A stretch of DNA of 64,000 nucleotides. Origin: an uncultured SAR116 cluster alpha proteobacterium (GTDB lineage: Bacteria > Pseudomonadota > Alphaproteobacteria > Puniceispirillales > Marisalimonadaceae). Under the pieces are notes generated by a model. It saw nothing but the letters and a program-made list of their open reading frames with translations. It was not told the origin of the DNA and did not search any database. Position 1 is the first letter of the stretch. Every line of letters begins with the position of its first letter. This document shows positions 1 through 8,020 of this stretch, piece after piece. Both the position numbers and the translations under genes were made by a program. Location of the stretch: contig CACMNV010000003.1 of the NCBI GenBank assembly GCA_902615025.1, forward strand, positions 62,001 through 126,000, given 5' to 3'.

Positions 1-1076
1 CCTTTTCTTTTTCCACCAGTAAGAATTTTTGCACCTTTTTCAACTGCATCTGAAACGAAGCCCTCAATAGCTGTCAGTCTTCTATCATGAGCTAAAGGAC
101 CCATTTTGACGCCATCTTCAAGACCATTACCAACATTAAGTTCCTCTGCTTTTTTTACAAAACCGTCAACAAATTTATTGTAAACTGAGTCATGGACTAA
201 AAAACGTGTTGGTGAGATACAAACTTGACCTGCATTTCTAAATTTATTAGCACTTAATATTTTTACCGCTACATCTACATCAGCATCTTCACACACTATA
301 GCAGGAGAATGTCCTCCTAATTCCATAGTAACTCTTTTCATATGTGCACCAGCTAGAGCAGCAAGCTGTTTACCTACGGCTGTAGAACCAGTAAATGTTA
401 CTTTTCGAATAATTGGATGCGGTATTAAATATTCAGATATTTCAGCAGGTATTCCAAAAACAAGATTAAGAGACCCTTTTGGCATTCCAGCTTCATCAAA
501 AGCTTTTACCAATTCAGCAACACTTGCTGGAGTTTCTTCAGGGCCTTTCACAATAGCTGTGCAACCTGCAGCAAAAGCAGCAGCTATTTTTTTAACAACT
601 TGATTTATTGGGAAATTCCATGGAGTAAATGCTGCTATTACACCAACTGGTTCTTTAAAAACAAATTGATAAATACCTTTTGCCCTTGGAGGTATTATTC
701 TACCATAAGCGCGTCTACCTTCTTCAGCGTACCATTCAATTGAATCGGCTGCACCTAGAGTTTCTATCATTGCTTCCGCTAAAGGCTTGCCTTGTTCCAT
801 AGTCAAAAGTTTTGCAATATAATCTGCTCTTGATCTAAAAATATCAGCAGCTTTTCTCATAATTTTTGATCTTTCATAGGCAGAAACATCCTTCCAATCT
901 TTAAAAGCTTTATCTGCGGCAGATAGAGCAATATCTAGATCTTCTTTTCTAGCATGTGATAATTTTCCAATAACTTCTTCCGTGGCTGGATTAATAATTT
1001 CTAGGGTTTCTTTAGAAACGGAATCTCTCCATTCTCCATCTAAAAATAATTGTGTATTTGGATAGTTTTGTAACAT
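1..1076 (-). CDS. NAD(P)-dependent aldehyde dehydrogenase, succinate-semialdehyde dehydrogenase type (3' end outside window)
   Basis: Oxidises an aldehyde, probably succinate semialdehyde, to the acid with NAD(P)+. The 358 visible codons read as an aldehyde dehydrogenase: the TPWNFP motif with Asn154, the base glutamate in MELGGHSP (Glu252), and the catalytic cysteine in [11 protein letters not shown] (Cys286). The C-terminal third lies beyond the window edge. The start ATG is at 1074-1076. The gene lies 11 bases upstream of nothing else on its strand except the aminotransferase at 1088, whose stop precedes it, so the two are likely co-transcribed and could act in sequence (transamination, then aldehyde oxidation; inference). 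It resembles GabD-type enzymes rather than BoxD of the benzoyl-CoA pathway, but substrate cannot be fixed from sequence alone. Confidence 0.9.
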   Translation of the reverse strand, partial: MLQNYPNTQLFLDGEWRDSVSKETLEIINPATEEVIGKLSHARKEDLDIALSAADKAFKDWKDVSAYERSKIMRKAADIFRSRADYIAKLLTMEQGKPLAEAMIETLGAADSIEWYAEEGRRAYGRIIPPRAKGIYQFVFKEPVGVIAAFTPWNFPINQVVKKIAAAFAAGCTAIVKGPEETPASVAELVKAFDEAGMPKGSLNLVFGIPAEISEYLIPHPIIRKVTFTGSTAVGKQLAALAGAHMKRVTMELGGHSPAIVCEDADVDVAVKILSANKFRNAGQVCISPTRFLVHDSVYNKFVDGFVKKAEELNVGNGLEDGVKMGPLAHDRRLTAIEGFVSDAVEKGAKILTGGKRK

Positions 1077-1087
1077 TTTATTCTCCG

Positions 1088-2206
1088 TTATTTTAAATTT
1101 AATTTTTTCTTCGCATAAGATAGCGCTAATGGAAATTTTTCTTCAAATAATTTTAAATCTTTATCAGTTCCTGCTGATACTCTTATACAACGATTTTCTG
1201 GACTAGTAAAAGGCATTCTTACAAAAATGCCATTTGATATTAAAAAATCTAAAACATTTTTTGCAAAAATACCATCATAGCCACAATCAATAGCAAGAAA
1301 ATTGGTATAACTTTTTATAAATTTGCAATTATTTGAAATTACAATTTGTTCTAATTTTTTTAAAGATTTTTTTACTTTTAAAATTACATCTTCTAAGTGC
1401 CTATTATCTTTTAATGATGCTATGGCAGCAAATTGAGAGACCCTATTTATGCCGAAATGATTTCTAATTTTATCAAAATTATTTATTAATTTTTTATGAC
1501 CTATGCCATAACCTATACGTGCACCTGCCAACCCATAAGCTTTTGAAAAAGTTCTCATTCTAATTAAATTTTCCTGATTGATATCTATGTCAATCAATTC
1601 GTCTACAGAAACAAAATCGGCGTATGCTTCATCTAGACAAATTAGTGTTTCTCTAGGTACTTCGGTGGTAAATTTTTTCATTTCAGCTTTTTTATTAAAT
1701 GTTCCCATCGGATTATTTGGATTTGAAACATACACAATTTTTGGAAACTCAATTTTGCAAATTTTCAATAAACTATCAAGATTTTCAAAGTCATTTTTAA
1801 AAGGAATTTTTTTTAATTTTCCACCATATCCATTTACATGATAATTAAATGTTGGATAAGATCCGTCAGTTGTTACAACATTATCCCTGGGCTCTACAAA
1901 CATCCTAACAAGATAACCTAAAAGTCCATCAATACCCTCACCAATAATAATATTTTCTGGTTTTACATTATGCTTTTTGGCTATTTCAATTTTAAGGTCA
2001 AAATTCTCTGGGTCACCATACATCCAAAGAGAATTGAGCTCATTTTTCATCACCTTTAGTGCTTCAGATGATGGGCCAAAAACACTTTCATTAGCACCAA
2101 TACGCGAATCAAAAAATTTATCTAATATTCTCTCTTGAGCTTCTGGACCAACAAAAGGAATTGAGCTAGGAAGTGAATTCAAAATTTTTGTATAATTATT
2201 AGTCAT
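1088..2206 (-). CDS. HisC-like PLP aminotransferase (class I/II)
   Basis: Pyridoxal-phosphate aminotransferase of 372 residues, similar to histidinol-phosphate and aromatic aminotransferases. Visible fold-type I landmarks are SNPNNPMGT (about 161-169), the cofactor-binding aspartate in LDEAYADF (Asp192), the Schiff-base lysine in [16 protein letters not shown] (Lys222) and the following arginine. It need not be the biosynthetic HisC, because no his genes lie nearby and it is followed by an aldehyde dehydrogenase. Its start is 47 bases from a near-perfect Fur box at 2253-2271, which lies between it and a divergent gene, so iron control is possible. The substrate is unknown. Confidence 0.85.
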   Translation of the reverse strand: MTNNYTKILNSLPSSIPFVGPEAQERILDKFFDSRIGANESVFGPSSEALKVMKNELNSLWMYGDPENFDLKIEIAKKHNVKPENIIIGEGIDGLLGYLVRMFVEPRDNVVTTDGSYPTFNYHVNGYGGKLKKIPFKNDFENLDSLLKICKIEFPKIVYVSNPNNPMGTFNKKAEMKKFTTEVPRETLICLDEAYADFVSVDELIDIDINQENLIRMRTFSKAYGLAGARIGYGIGHKKLINNFDKIRNHFGINRVSQFAAIASLKDNRHLEDVILKVKKSLKKLEQIVISNNCKFIKSYTNFLAIDCGYDGIFAKNVLDFLISNGIFVRMPFTSPENRCIRVSAGTDKDLKLFEEKFPLALSYAKKKLNLK

Positions 2207-2252
2207 AAAAGCATCTTTTTTTTTAAAAAGTTATTTTTAACACACAAATTCT

Positions 2253-2271
2253 TATAATGATAATCATTATC
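2253..2271. promoter_or_regulatory. Fur box (19-bp, 18/19 match)
   Basis: The 19 bases match the classical Fur operator GATAATGATAATCATTATC at every position except the first, and the core is a symmetric inverted repeat. It sits midway between the divergent starts at 2206 (47 bases away) and 2320 (48 bases away), where it could control either or both. The sequence match is seen directly; binding by Fur (or an alphaproteobacterial relative such as Mur) is inferred. Confidence 0.8.
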
Positions 2272-2319
2272 AAGAGTATTGATATAATAATATAATTTAA
2301 TTTAACAGAGGAGAATTAA

Positions 2320-2937
2320 TTGACAATAGTATCTAGAAGAATTGCAAAACCATTACCTGGTAAAACCGATATGGTTTTGTCAAGAGTTACAAGATTTAAA
2401 GATCTAGTCATAAAGGCTGGAGCGAAAGCAAGAGCGGCTAAGTTTGTAGGCGGGTCTTTAAACGGTTCTATTCAACTTACTACAATTTTTGAAAGCATGA
2501 CTGAAGCTACAAAATCTTTTGAAGCATACTCTAAAGATCCTGAAATGATTTCTTTAATGAAAGAAAGAGAAGATAATCCAGCAGCGACACTAATAGGGCC
2601 TGAAATTTATACAAGTGTTTATGGTTCTCCTTCCCCAGATCATAATGTCCTCTTACTCAGAGAATATGAGATGAATAGAAAATCAATGCCTAAAGCAATT
2701 GAGTTGCTGTCTAAAGTTGATGAAATAGTCCAAAAAGAAGATTCAAAAATGTTGGCACTTCGACCAATTATTGCAGACAAAATGGATGCTTTATTTGTTG
2801 TATACTATTATTCATCAATTGCCTCTATGGGTGAAATTGTTGATAGAGTAGGAATGTCTGAAGAGTTTCAAAAACTTGTCAGTGAGGCAAGTGAATATGG
2901 AACACTTACATCTTCAAATGTTTTAATAAATATATAG
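2320..2937 (+). CDS. Uncharacterised 205-residue protein behind a Fur box; possible dimeric alpha/beta-barrel pair
   Basis: I do not recognise this protein with confidence. It is soluble, with no signal peptide or membrane segment. The pattern of short beta segments and helices, with two halves of about 100 residues, is reminiscent of ferredoxin-like dimeric alpha/beta-barrel proteins (NIPSNAP or antibiotic-monooxygenase fold), which include haem-degrading enzymes; this is a fold guess only. The start is TTG at 2320, chosen because an AGAGGAG ribosome site at 2307-2313 sits at the right distance and no ATG gives a better fit. The gene stands alone on its strand, starts 48 bases after a strong Fur box and ends in a hairpin terminator at 2945, so it is probably a monocistronic iron-responsive gene. 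Confidence 0.7.
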   Translation: MTIVSRRIAKPLPGKTDMVLSRVTRFKDLVIKAGAKARAAKFVGGSLNGSIQLTTIFESMTEATKSFEAYSKDPEMISLMKEREDNPAATLIGPEIYTSVYGSPSPDHNVLLLREYEMNRKSMPKAIELLSKVDEIVQKEDSKMLALRPIIADKMDALFVVYYYSSIASMGEIVDRVGMSEEFQKLVSEASEYGTLTSSNVLINI

Positions 2938-2944
2938 TCCTATA

Positions 2945-2971
2945 TTGAGGAGTTTTTACTCCTCAATTTTT
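2945..2971 (+). terminator. Rho-independent terminator inside the 3' end of the convergent gene
   Basis: A perfect 8-bp stem TTGAGGAG/CTCCTCAA with a 6-base loop is followed by five T. It ends the plus-strand gene at 2320-2937. The downstream arm and loop overlap the last codons and stop (2956-2958) of the opposing hydrolase gene. On the minus strand the stem is not followed by a T run, so it should act in one direction. Confidence 0.85.
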
Positions 2972-3879
2972 AAATCTAATTTATAAACATTTAATGCTGT
3001 GTTAAAAAAAAGGTCTTTTTTTTCACTCAAAGTAAATTTTTTTACAATTTTATTATAATTATTGTAAAGATCATTAAAGCTAATTTTTAAACTTGAAACT
3101 GGAAAATTACTTGCAAACATACATCTAGATGGAGAAAAAATATCAATTACATTTAATATAATTTCTCTATTCTCCTCAAAGTTCCAATCTTGGTTTTTAA
3201 GGCCAAATTCAGAAAGTTTGATATAAACGTTTTCTTCATTAGCTAAAACTTTTAAAGAATTTTTCCATTTTAGTATTCCATCTTTACTTCGATCCCATGG
3301 AAAACCTGCATGATTAATAATGACTTTTACATTCGGAATAAGTCTAATAACTTGTAATGCCTCAATTAGGTGCCAAGATGGAATTCTTAAATCATAATTC
3401 AAATTATATTTTTCTAAAAGTTTTAAACCAACTCTCCATTTTTGGTCTTGCATAGTTCCAACATAATTACCATAACTTTCACTTTCTTTATTTTTTACAA
3501 CAGGTTTTGATCTTATTCCTTTAACAAAATCAAAAGATGCTTGTTTTTCAATAACTTCTTCAGCATTTTTGGTATGAAACCAGGCATGAGCAACAACAGC
3601 TGTGGGTAAATTATGTTTATCTTTTATACTTTTTAGCCATTTAGTCTCTCCTACTTGATCCGATCTATCCCATTCAGCTTCACAATGAATTGTTCCGACT
3701 ATGTTGTGATTTATTGTATCTTTTTCATAATTTTCTGGAAGATAGTTTTTTTTTAAATCGCTGTAATCACCTAAAAAGAAATTCTCTTCATAATGATCTG
3801 ACAAAAAAGGGTAATAATTTTTATCTAAATCCCAAAAGTGGTGATGTGCGTCAATTATTGGAATGTCTTGTTGGTTCAT
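2956..3879 (-). CDS. Amidohydrolase-family TIM-barrel metal-dependent hydrolase (COG3618-like)
   Basis: Soluble hydrolase of the amidohydrolase-2 family, which contains lactonases and decarboxylases such as 2-pyrone-4,6-dicarboxylate lactonase and L-fuconolactonase. Visible are the N-terminal metal motif IDAHHHFWD, HCEAEWD, the barrel histidine in VIINHAGFPWD and a C-terminal MFASNFPV. The last has Asn where many relatives have Asp, a variant found in part of the family. The ATG at 3877-3879 is preferred; an in-frame GTG at 3883-3885 would overlap the stop of the upstream dioxygenase by one base. It is the last gene of the operon 6357-2956, so it probably hydrolyses a product of the dioxygenase. 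Substrate unknown. Confidence 0.8.
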   Translation of the reverse strand: MNQQDIPIIDAHHHFWDLDKNYYPFLSDHYEENFFLGDYSDLKKNYLPENYEKDTINHNIVGTIHCEAEWDRSDQVGETKWLKSIKDKHNLPTAVVAHAWFHTKNAEEVIEKQASFDFVKGIRSKPVVKNKESESYGNYVGTMQDQKWRVGLKLLEKYNLNYDLRIPSWHLIEALQVIRLIPNVKVIINHAGFPWDRSKDGILKWKNSLKVLANEENVYIKLSEFGLKNQDWNFEENREIILNVIDIFSPSRCMFASNFPVSSLKISFNDLYNNYNKIVKKFTLSEKKDLFFNTALNVYKLDLKIEE

Positions 3880-3884
3880 AGACA

Positions 3885-4751
3885 CTATGCCATTACTGGC
3901 TCTTTATCACCAACTAGCGTAACCCTATGCATAATTCTTTTGATAATATTATTATCAAAGGGTTTTACTGAATGCATTGTACATCTGTTATCCCACATTA
4001 CAATATCATCATTGTTCCATATATGCTCATAAACATATTTTGATTGAATAGAATGCTCTATTAATTTTTCTAATAGTTTTCTTCCTTTATCGTAATCATA
4101 ATCTACAATTTTAACCATTGTATGTGGAGAGAGAAAAAGAGATGGTTTTTTAGTTACTGGATGCCTCCTTACTAATGGATGGATTACAGGGTCAAGTTTA
4201 TCATAATTACCTTTATTTTTTCTTCTACTTAACTCCTTTGATAACTTTATTATATATTCATGATCATGTACCACTCTAAGATTTCGTATCTTTTCTTTTA
4301 ATATCTCGTCTAAATCCTCATATGCTTTATACATATTTGCAAATAGAGTATTTCCACCTTTATTTGTGGTAGAGATTCCATGTAAAATTGAGCCATTACT
4401 AGGAATTTTTCTAAAAGAGCTATCTGTATGCCATAACCAAGATTGTTTTAAATACTGCCAAGAAGTCTCTTTATTTGGAATAATTTTTCCATTTTCGTCT
4501 ACGTTGGACACTCGATAAATTTCAGGGTTTTGTAAAGACCTATGAGATAAAGATGGATGCACTTCAAGTTCACCAAATTTTTTTCCGAATTTAATGTGAT
4601 CTTCATCAGAAATATTTTGCTTTGGAAATATTATAAGTAAATATTGTACCCATAGATCTTTGATTTTTTGAAATGTATTTTCATCAATCTTTGAAAGATC
4701 TATACCTTCAATTGAAACACCAATATTTTTATGAACCTGTTTTACTTTCAT
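3885..4751 (-). CDS. TauD/TfdA-family 2-oxoglutarate-dependent dioxygenase
   Basis: Non-haem Fe(II)/2-oxoglutarate oxygenase of 288 residues, the normal family length. The facial triad is visible as WHTDSSF (His108, Asp110) and MHSVKPF (His260), with arginines 272 and 276 downstream as candidates for 2-oxoglutarate binding. Members hydroxylate taurine, 2,4-dichlorophenoxyacetate and other small acids. No sulfonate ABC transporter is nearby, so taurine is unlikely. The gene sits between an MFS transporter (7 bases upstream) and a hydrolase (downstream, within 10 bases), pointing to an oxidative step on a small molecule followed by hydrolysis. An AAGG lies just before the ATG. Confidence 0.85.
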   Translation of the reverse strand: MKVKQVHKNIGVSIEGIDLSKIDENTFQKIKDLWVQYLLIIFPKQNISDEDHIKFGKKFGELEVHPSLSHRSLQNPEIYRVSNVDENGKIIPNKETSWQYLKQSWLWHTDSSFRKIPSNGSILHGISTTNKGGNTLFANMYKAYEDLDEILKEKIRNLRVVHDHEYIIKLSKELSRRKNKGNYDKLDPVIHPLVRRHPVTKKPSLFLSPHTMVKIVDYDYDKGRKLLEKLIEHSIQSKYVYEHIWNNDDIVMWDNRCTMHSVKPFDNNIIKRIMHRVTLVGDKEPVMA

Positions 4752-4758
4752 AAAAACC

Positions 4759-5934
4759 TTAATTACTTATTTTTATAATATTAACAATAATAGAAGAAAA
4801 AATTGATATTGTCGACATTATCAATATACCAATTAAACTAATTAAAAATATATTTGCACCTCCAAAATATATGATTAAATACCCTGCCAAACCTCCAAAG
4901 CCAACCTGCAATGCCCCCATTAATCCACTTGATGCTCCTTGATTTTCACTGACAGAATTAATAGCACCTATCATTGCATTTGCAACAATAAATCCATGAG
5001 AAAATCCTATTAACAAACAAATGAAAGTAAGAAAAAATATGGATTGAACTTCAATTAAATTTAAAATTATTAACACAAAAATAAAAATGAGGCTTAATAT
5101 TGTTCCGTATAAACACATTTTTTCCAAGCCAATTTTAATTGTGTATTTACTATTAATTAAATTTCCAAAAATATAACCAACAGAAGTTAGTGAAAACCAT
5201 AAACCAAATTCAGATGCACTTGCACCTAATCTTAAATATTCATATGGCATAAATCCATTCATTGAATAATACATTCCTGTTTGCATTCCTCCAATAATAG
5301 AAAAACAAATAAACCACTTATTTTTAAAAATTATAATATAATTTTCTAAAATTCTTAAAATTGAAATATCTTTAGACATTAGTTTTAATGTCTCTTTAAG
5401 ACTACGATTTAAGAGAAGAAAAATTACTATCCCAATAAGAAACAATGCAATGAAATTAGAATGCCAACCAAAATATTCTGCAAGCATCCCGCCAAAAACA
5501 AAACATAAAATTGGTAAAACAACCATATATGCAGTCACAGTGGACATTTTTGACGCAGCTTCTGATCTATTAAAGCTATCACTAATTATATTTCTTCCTA
5601 CAGCAAAACAAGCTGCCGCACCAATACCTTGAATAGTTCTTAAAAGAATTAATATTGAAATATCATTTGAAAATGAACAAGCTAATGAAGAGACAGAGAA
5701 AATTAAAGATCCATAAATGACTAAAGGCTTTCTACCAAACCTGTCTGATAATGGCCCTGCAAATAATTGACCTACTGCTAAAAATAAAAAATAGATACTT
5801 AGAACCATTTGAGTGTCAGAAAAACTGGAACCTAAATCTTCTTTTATTAAGGGTAATGAAGGTGAAATCATTGTCATGCCCATTATAGGCATGGCAATTA
5901 AAACTGAAATTAATAAAATATTAGGTTTTATCAA
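4759..5934 (-). CDS. MFS transporter, Bcr/CflA-type exporter
   Basis: Integral membrane protein of 391 residues with about twelve hydrophobic segments. The loop between helices 2 and 3 carries the MFS signature GPLSDRFGRKP, and the N-terminal half has the ...PSLPLIKEDLG segment seen in Bcr/CflA drug exporters. The first codon is TTG (5932-5934). Ribosome-site support is weak and a start at an internal ATG would lose most of helix 1, so TTG is kept. It lies in an operon with a glyoxalase-fold protein, a TauD-type dioxygenase and a hydrolase. It may export, or import, the compound they handle; direction cannot be told from sequence. Confidence 0.85.
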   Translation of the reverse strand: MIKPNILLISVLIAMPIMGMTMISPSLPLIKEDLGSSFSDTQMVLSIYFLFLAVGQLFAGPLSDRFGRKPLVIYGSLIFSVSSLACSFSNDISILILLRTIQGIGAAACFAVGRNIISDSFNRSEAASKMSTVTAYMVVLPILCFVFGGMLAEYFGWHSNFIALFLIGIVIFLLLNRSLKETLKLMSKDISILRILENYIIIFKNKWFICFSIIGGMQTGMYYSMNGFMPYEYLRLGASASEFGLWFSLTSVGYIFGNLINSKYTIKIGLEKMCLYGTILSLIFIFVLIILNLIEVQSIFFLTFICLLIGFSHGFIVANAMIGAINSVSENQGASSGLMGALQVGFGGLAGYLIIYFGGANIFLISLIGILIMSTISIFSSIIVNIIKISN

Positions 5935-5946
5935 AGAAATCTCAGA

Positions 5947-6357
5947 TTATGAAACTTCTTTTTCATGGACCTCTATGATGTTTCCATCAGGATCATAAAA
6001 AAAAATCTGTTTCCAGCCTGCAACAGCTGTTTCACCCCAATCTGAATACTTAATGCCTTTACTTTTAAGATGATTTTTAAATTTTTCTAGATCATCCGTT
6101 CTATAAGCTATATGACCTCTTTCTAAAGGATTAATTGAATGCCCAGTTTTAAAATTAACCTCTAAATCTTTCTCTGCTAAATGAGTTTGAATATTTCCAT
6201 CTGTTACAAATTCGACATCTCCAGAATAACCTTTTCTTCTTTCCAAAATTGGCAAATCATTAGTTTCAGTGTCTAATAGTAAAATATTCTTATAAAAATC
6301 GTTCATTTTTTTTACATTATTTGACGAAAGATTTATATGATGTAATTTTAATTTCAT
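5947..6357 (-). CDS. VOC-superfamily (glyoxalase/bleomycin-resistance fold) protein
   Basis: Small protein of 136 residues with the paired beta-alpha-beta-beta-beta modules of vicinal-oxygen-chelate proteins. LHHINLSSNNVKKMNDFY opens the first module, HIAYRTDDLEKFKNHL the second, and FFYDPDGNIIEVHE closes it. Histidine near the N terminus and glutamate near the C terminus are in place to bind a metal. It could be an extradiol-type enzyme, an isomerase or a resistance protein. First gene of the operon 6357-2956, reading from a 67-base divergent promoter region that holds a short palindrome. Confidence 0.8.
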   Translation of the reverse strand: MKLKLHHINLSSNNVKKMNDFYKNILLLDTETNDLPILERRKGYSGDVEFVTDGNIQTHLAEKDLEVNFKTGHSINPLERGHIAYRTDDLEKFKNHLKSKGIKYSDWGETAVAGWKQIFFYDPDGNIIEVHEKEVS

Positions 6358-6377
6358 GTTTTTAATTATAAATGTTT

Positions 6378-6390
6378 AACTAAATTAGTT
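6378..6390. promoter_or_regulatory. Palindrome in divergent promoter region, operator candidate
   Basis: AACTAA-A-TTAGTT is a perfect 6-bp inverted repeat around one central base. It lies in the 67-base gap between the divergent genes at 6357 and 6425, about 20 bases from the former. Size and location fit a repressor operator (TetR/MarR style), but the region is AT-rich and no regulator gene is adjacent, so this is only a candidate. Confidence 0.35.
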
Positions 6391-6424
6391 TATAGTACTT
6401 AAAATATATAATTAATAAATAAAA

Positions 6425-8020
6425 ATGTATAATCCATTTAACATTATTTCATCATTTAGACTCTCATTTCTTCCCCCATTAATGATTTATTTAGCTGCTG
6501 GTGTATCTGGTTTAACTAATATTGTTGGATTATTTTTTGTTAAAGAGTATCTAGATCTTTCTGCTGCTTTTTTAGCAGGTTTAGGCTTTTGGGCCGGTTT
6601 GCCATGGGTATTAAAAATGCCATTAGGGCATATTGTAGATTTAATATGGAGATTTAAATCTATTTTAGTATTTTTTGGTGCGTTTATAATGGCAATAAGC
6701 AGTTTAATAATGTATTTTTTAATTGCGCATAAATCAGAAATGATAGCGATACTTAACGCTGAAACTTGGTTCATTATTTCAACATTGCTAGCTCCGATTG
6801 GGTTTGTACTTCAAGATGTAGTGGCTGACGCTTTAACTGTAGAAGCAATCCCAAAAACTGATGAAAAAGGTAATGAAATAGATTTTAAAACCTTAAAATC
6901 TTTGAATATCGTAATGCAACTATTAGGTAGAGTTTCAATAATTTCAGGTACCTTATTAGTTTCTTTAGTTAATCTTATAATGTTCTCTGATTCTTCTGAA
7001 ATGTCTGAAAATGAGAAAATTATTACTTATGGAAAAATTTATTTATATTCTTTAATTGTTCCAGGTATATCTGTAATTGGAGTAATTTTTTCCTATATAA
7101 ATTCAAAAGCTAGATTAAGTGAGCTTTTAAAAAATGGATTAGCTTTTGAAAAGGCCTATAATTTAATATACCCTATATCAAAAATTACTAAACCAAACCC
7201 TTCTATTATTATTGGTTCTATACTATTTGTTATTTTTACAATATCAATAGGTTTTTCAAAAATTCCATTTTCTCAAGAAATTGTCTTTATTGGATCTCTC
7301 TCTATAATAGTCTATCTTTTAATAACGTTGTCTAGTCAGTTAGATGCAGTTTCAAAGAGAATGTTAATTGGAACAGCAATTATTATTTTTGTTTTTAGAG
7401 CGATGCCAGGTGTTGGTCCAGGTGCTTCATGGTTCGAAATTGATATTCTAAAATTTGATCAAGAATTTCTTTCACTTTTAGGTTTAGTTGCCTCTATATT
7501 GACTATTTTTGGTATATTTGTTCTTAGACCTCTTATGGAAAACTCATCTATGAGTAGGCTTATTATAATTCTTTCAATTGCTGGATCTATTTTCCTTTTA
7601 CCTTCTTTAGGAATGTTTTATGGGATACATGAATTTACGTCAAAAATAACAAATGGTATTGTTGATGCGAGGTTTATTGCAATATTTAATACTGCTCTAG
7701 AGAGTCCTTTAGGACAAGTATCAATGATACCCATACTAGCATGGATAGCGCAATCTGCTCCAAGTCATTTAAAAGCAACTTTTTTTGCTGTCTTAGCAAG
7801 CTTTACAAACTTAGCCCTTTCTGCAAGTAATTTAGGCACAAAATATCTTAATCAAATTTTTGTAGTAACAAGAGAAGTAAAGTCAAATTCTGGTGAGGTA
7901 ACAACTCAAGCAGATTATTCAGAATTGGGCATTTTATTAACTACTGTTTTGTTGTTAACTTTAATATTACCAATATTAGCTACAATTTTAATTAGAAAAT
8001 TAAAGTTAATTGCTTACTAA
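6425..8020 (+). CDS. MFS-like transporter of the folate-biopterin (BT1) type
   Basis: Membrane protein of 531 residues, longer than an ordinary MFS carrier, with about twelve to fourteen hydrophobic stretches. Family hints for the BT1/folate-biopterin group are GHIVDLIWRFKS after helix 2 and LQDVVADALTVE near residue 135. Bacterial members are poorly characterised and substrates range from folates to unknown. It is divergent from the VOC-MFS-TauD operon and overlaps the boxB stop tail-to-tail by 4 bases, so its role could belong to either neighbour or neither. ATG start at 6425; no strong ribosome site is visible. Confidence 0.65.
   Translation: MYNPFNIISSFRLSFLPPLMIYLAAGVSGLTNIVGLFFVKEYLDLSAAFLAGLGFWAGLPWVLKMPLGHIVDLIWRFKSILVFFGAFIMAISSLIMYFLIAHKSEMIAILNAETWFIISTLLAPIGFVLQDVVADALTVEAIPKTDEKGNEIDFKTLKSLNIVMQLLGRVSIISGTLLVSLVNLIMFSDSSEMSENEKIITYGKIYLYSLIVPGISVIGVIFSYINSKARLSELLKNGLAFEKAYNLIYPISKITKPNPSIIIGSILFVIFTISIGFSKIPFSQEIVFIGSLSIIVYLLITLSSQLDAVSKRMLIGTAIIIFVFRAMPGVGPGASWFEIDILKFDQEFLSLLGLVASILTIFGIFVLRPLMENSSMSRLIIILSIAGSIFLLPSLGMFYGIHEFTSKITNGIVDARFIAIFNTALESPLGQVSMIPILAWIAQSAPSHLKATFFAVLASFTNLALSASNLGTKYLNQIFVVTREVKSNSGEVTTQADYSELGILLTTVLLLTLILPILATILIRKLKLIAY

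Noticed and set aside
1-1076. Aldehyde dehydrogenase as BoxD of the benzoyl-CoA pathway
   Set aside because: Its N-terminal two-thirds reads like a succinate-semialdehyde dehydrogenase, it is 7 kb from the box operon and sits with an aminotransferase instead.
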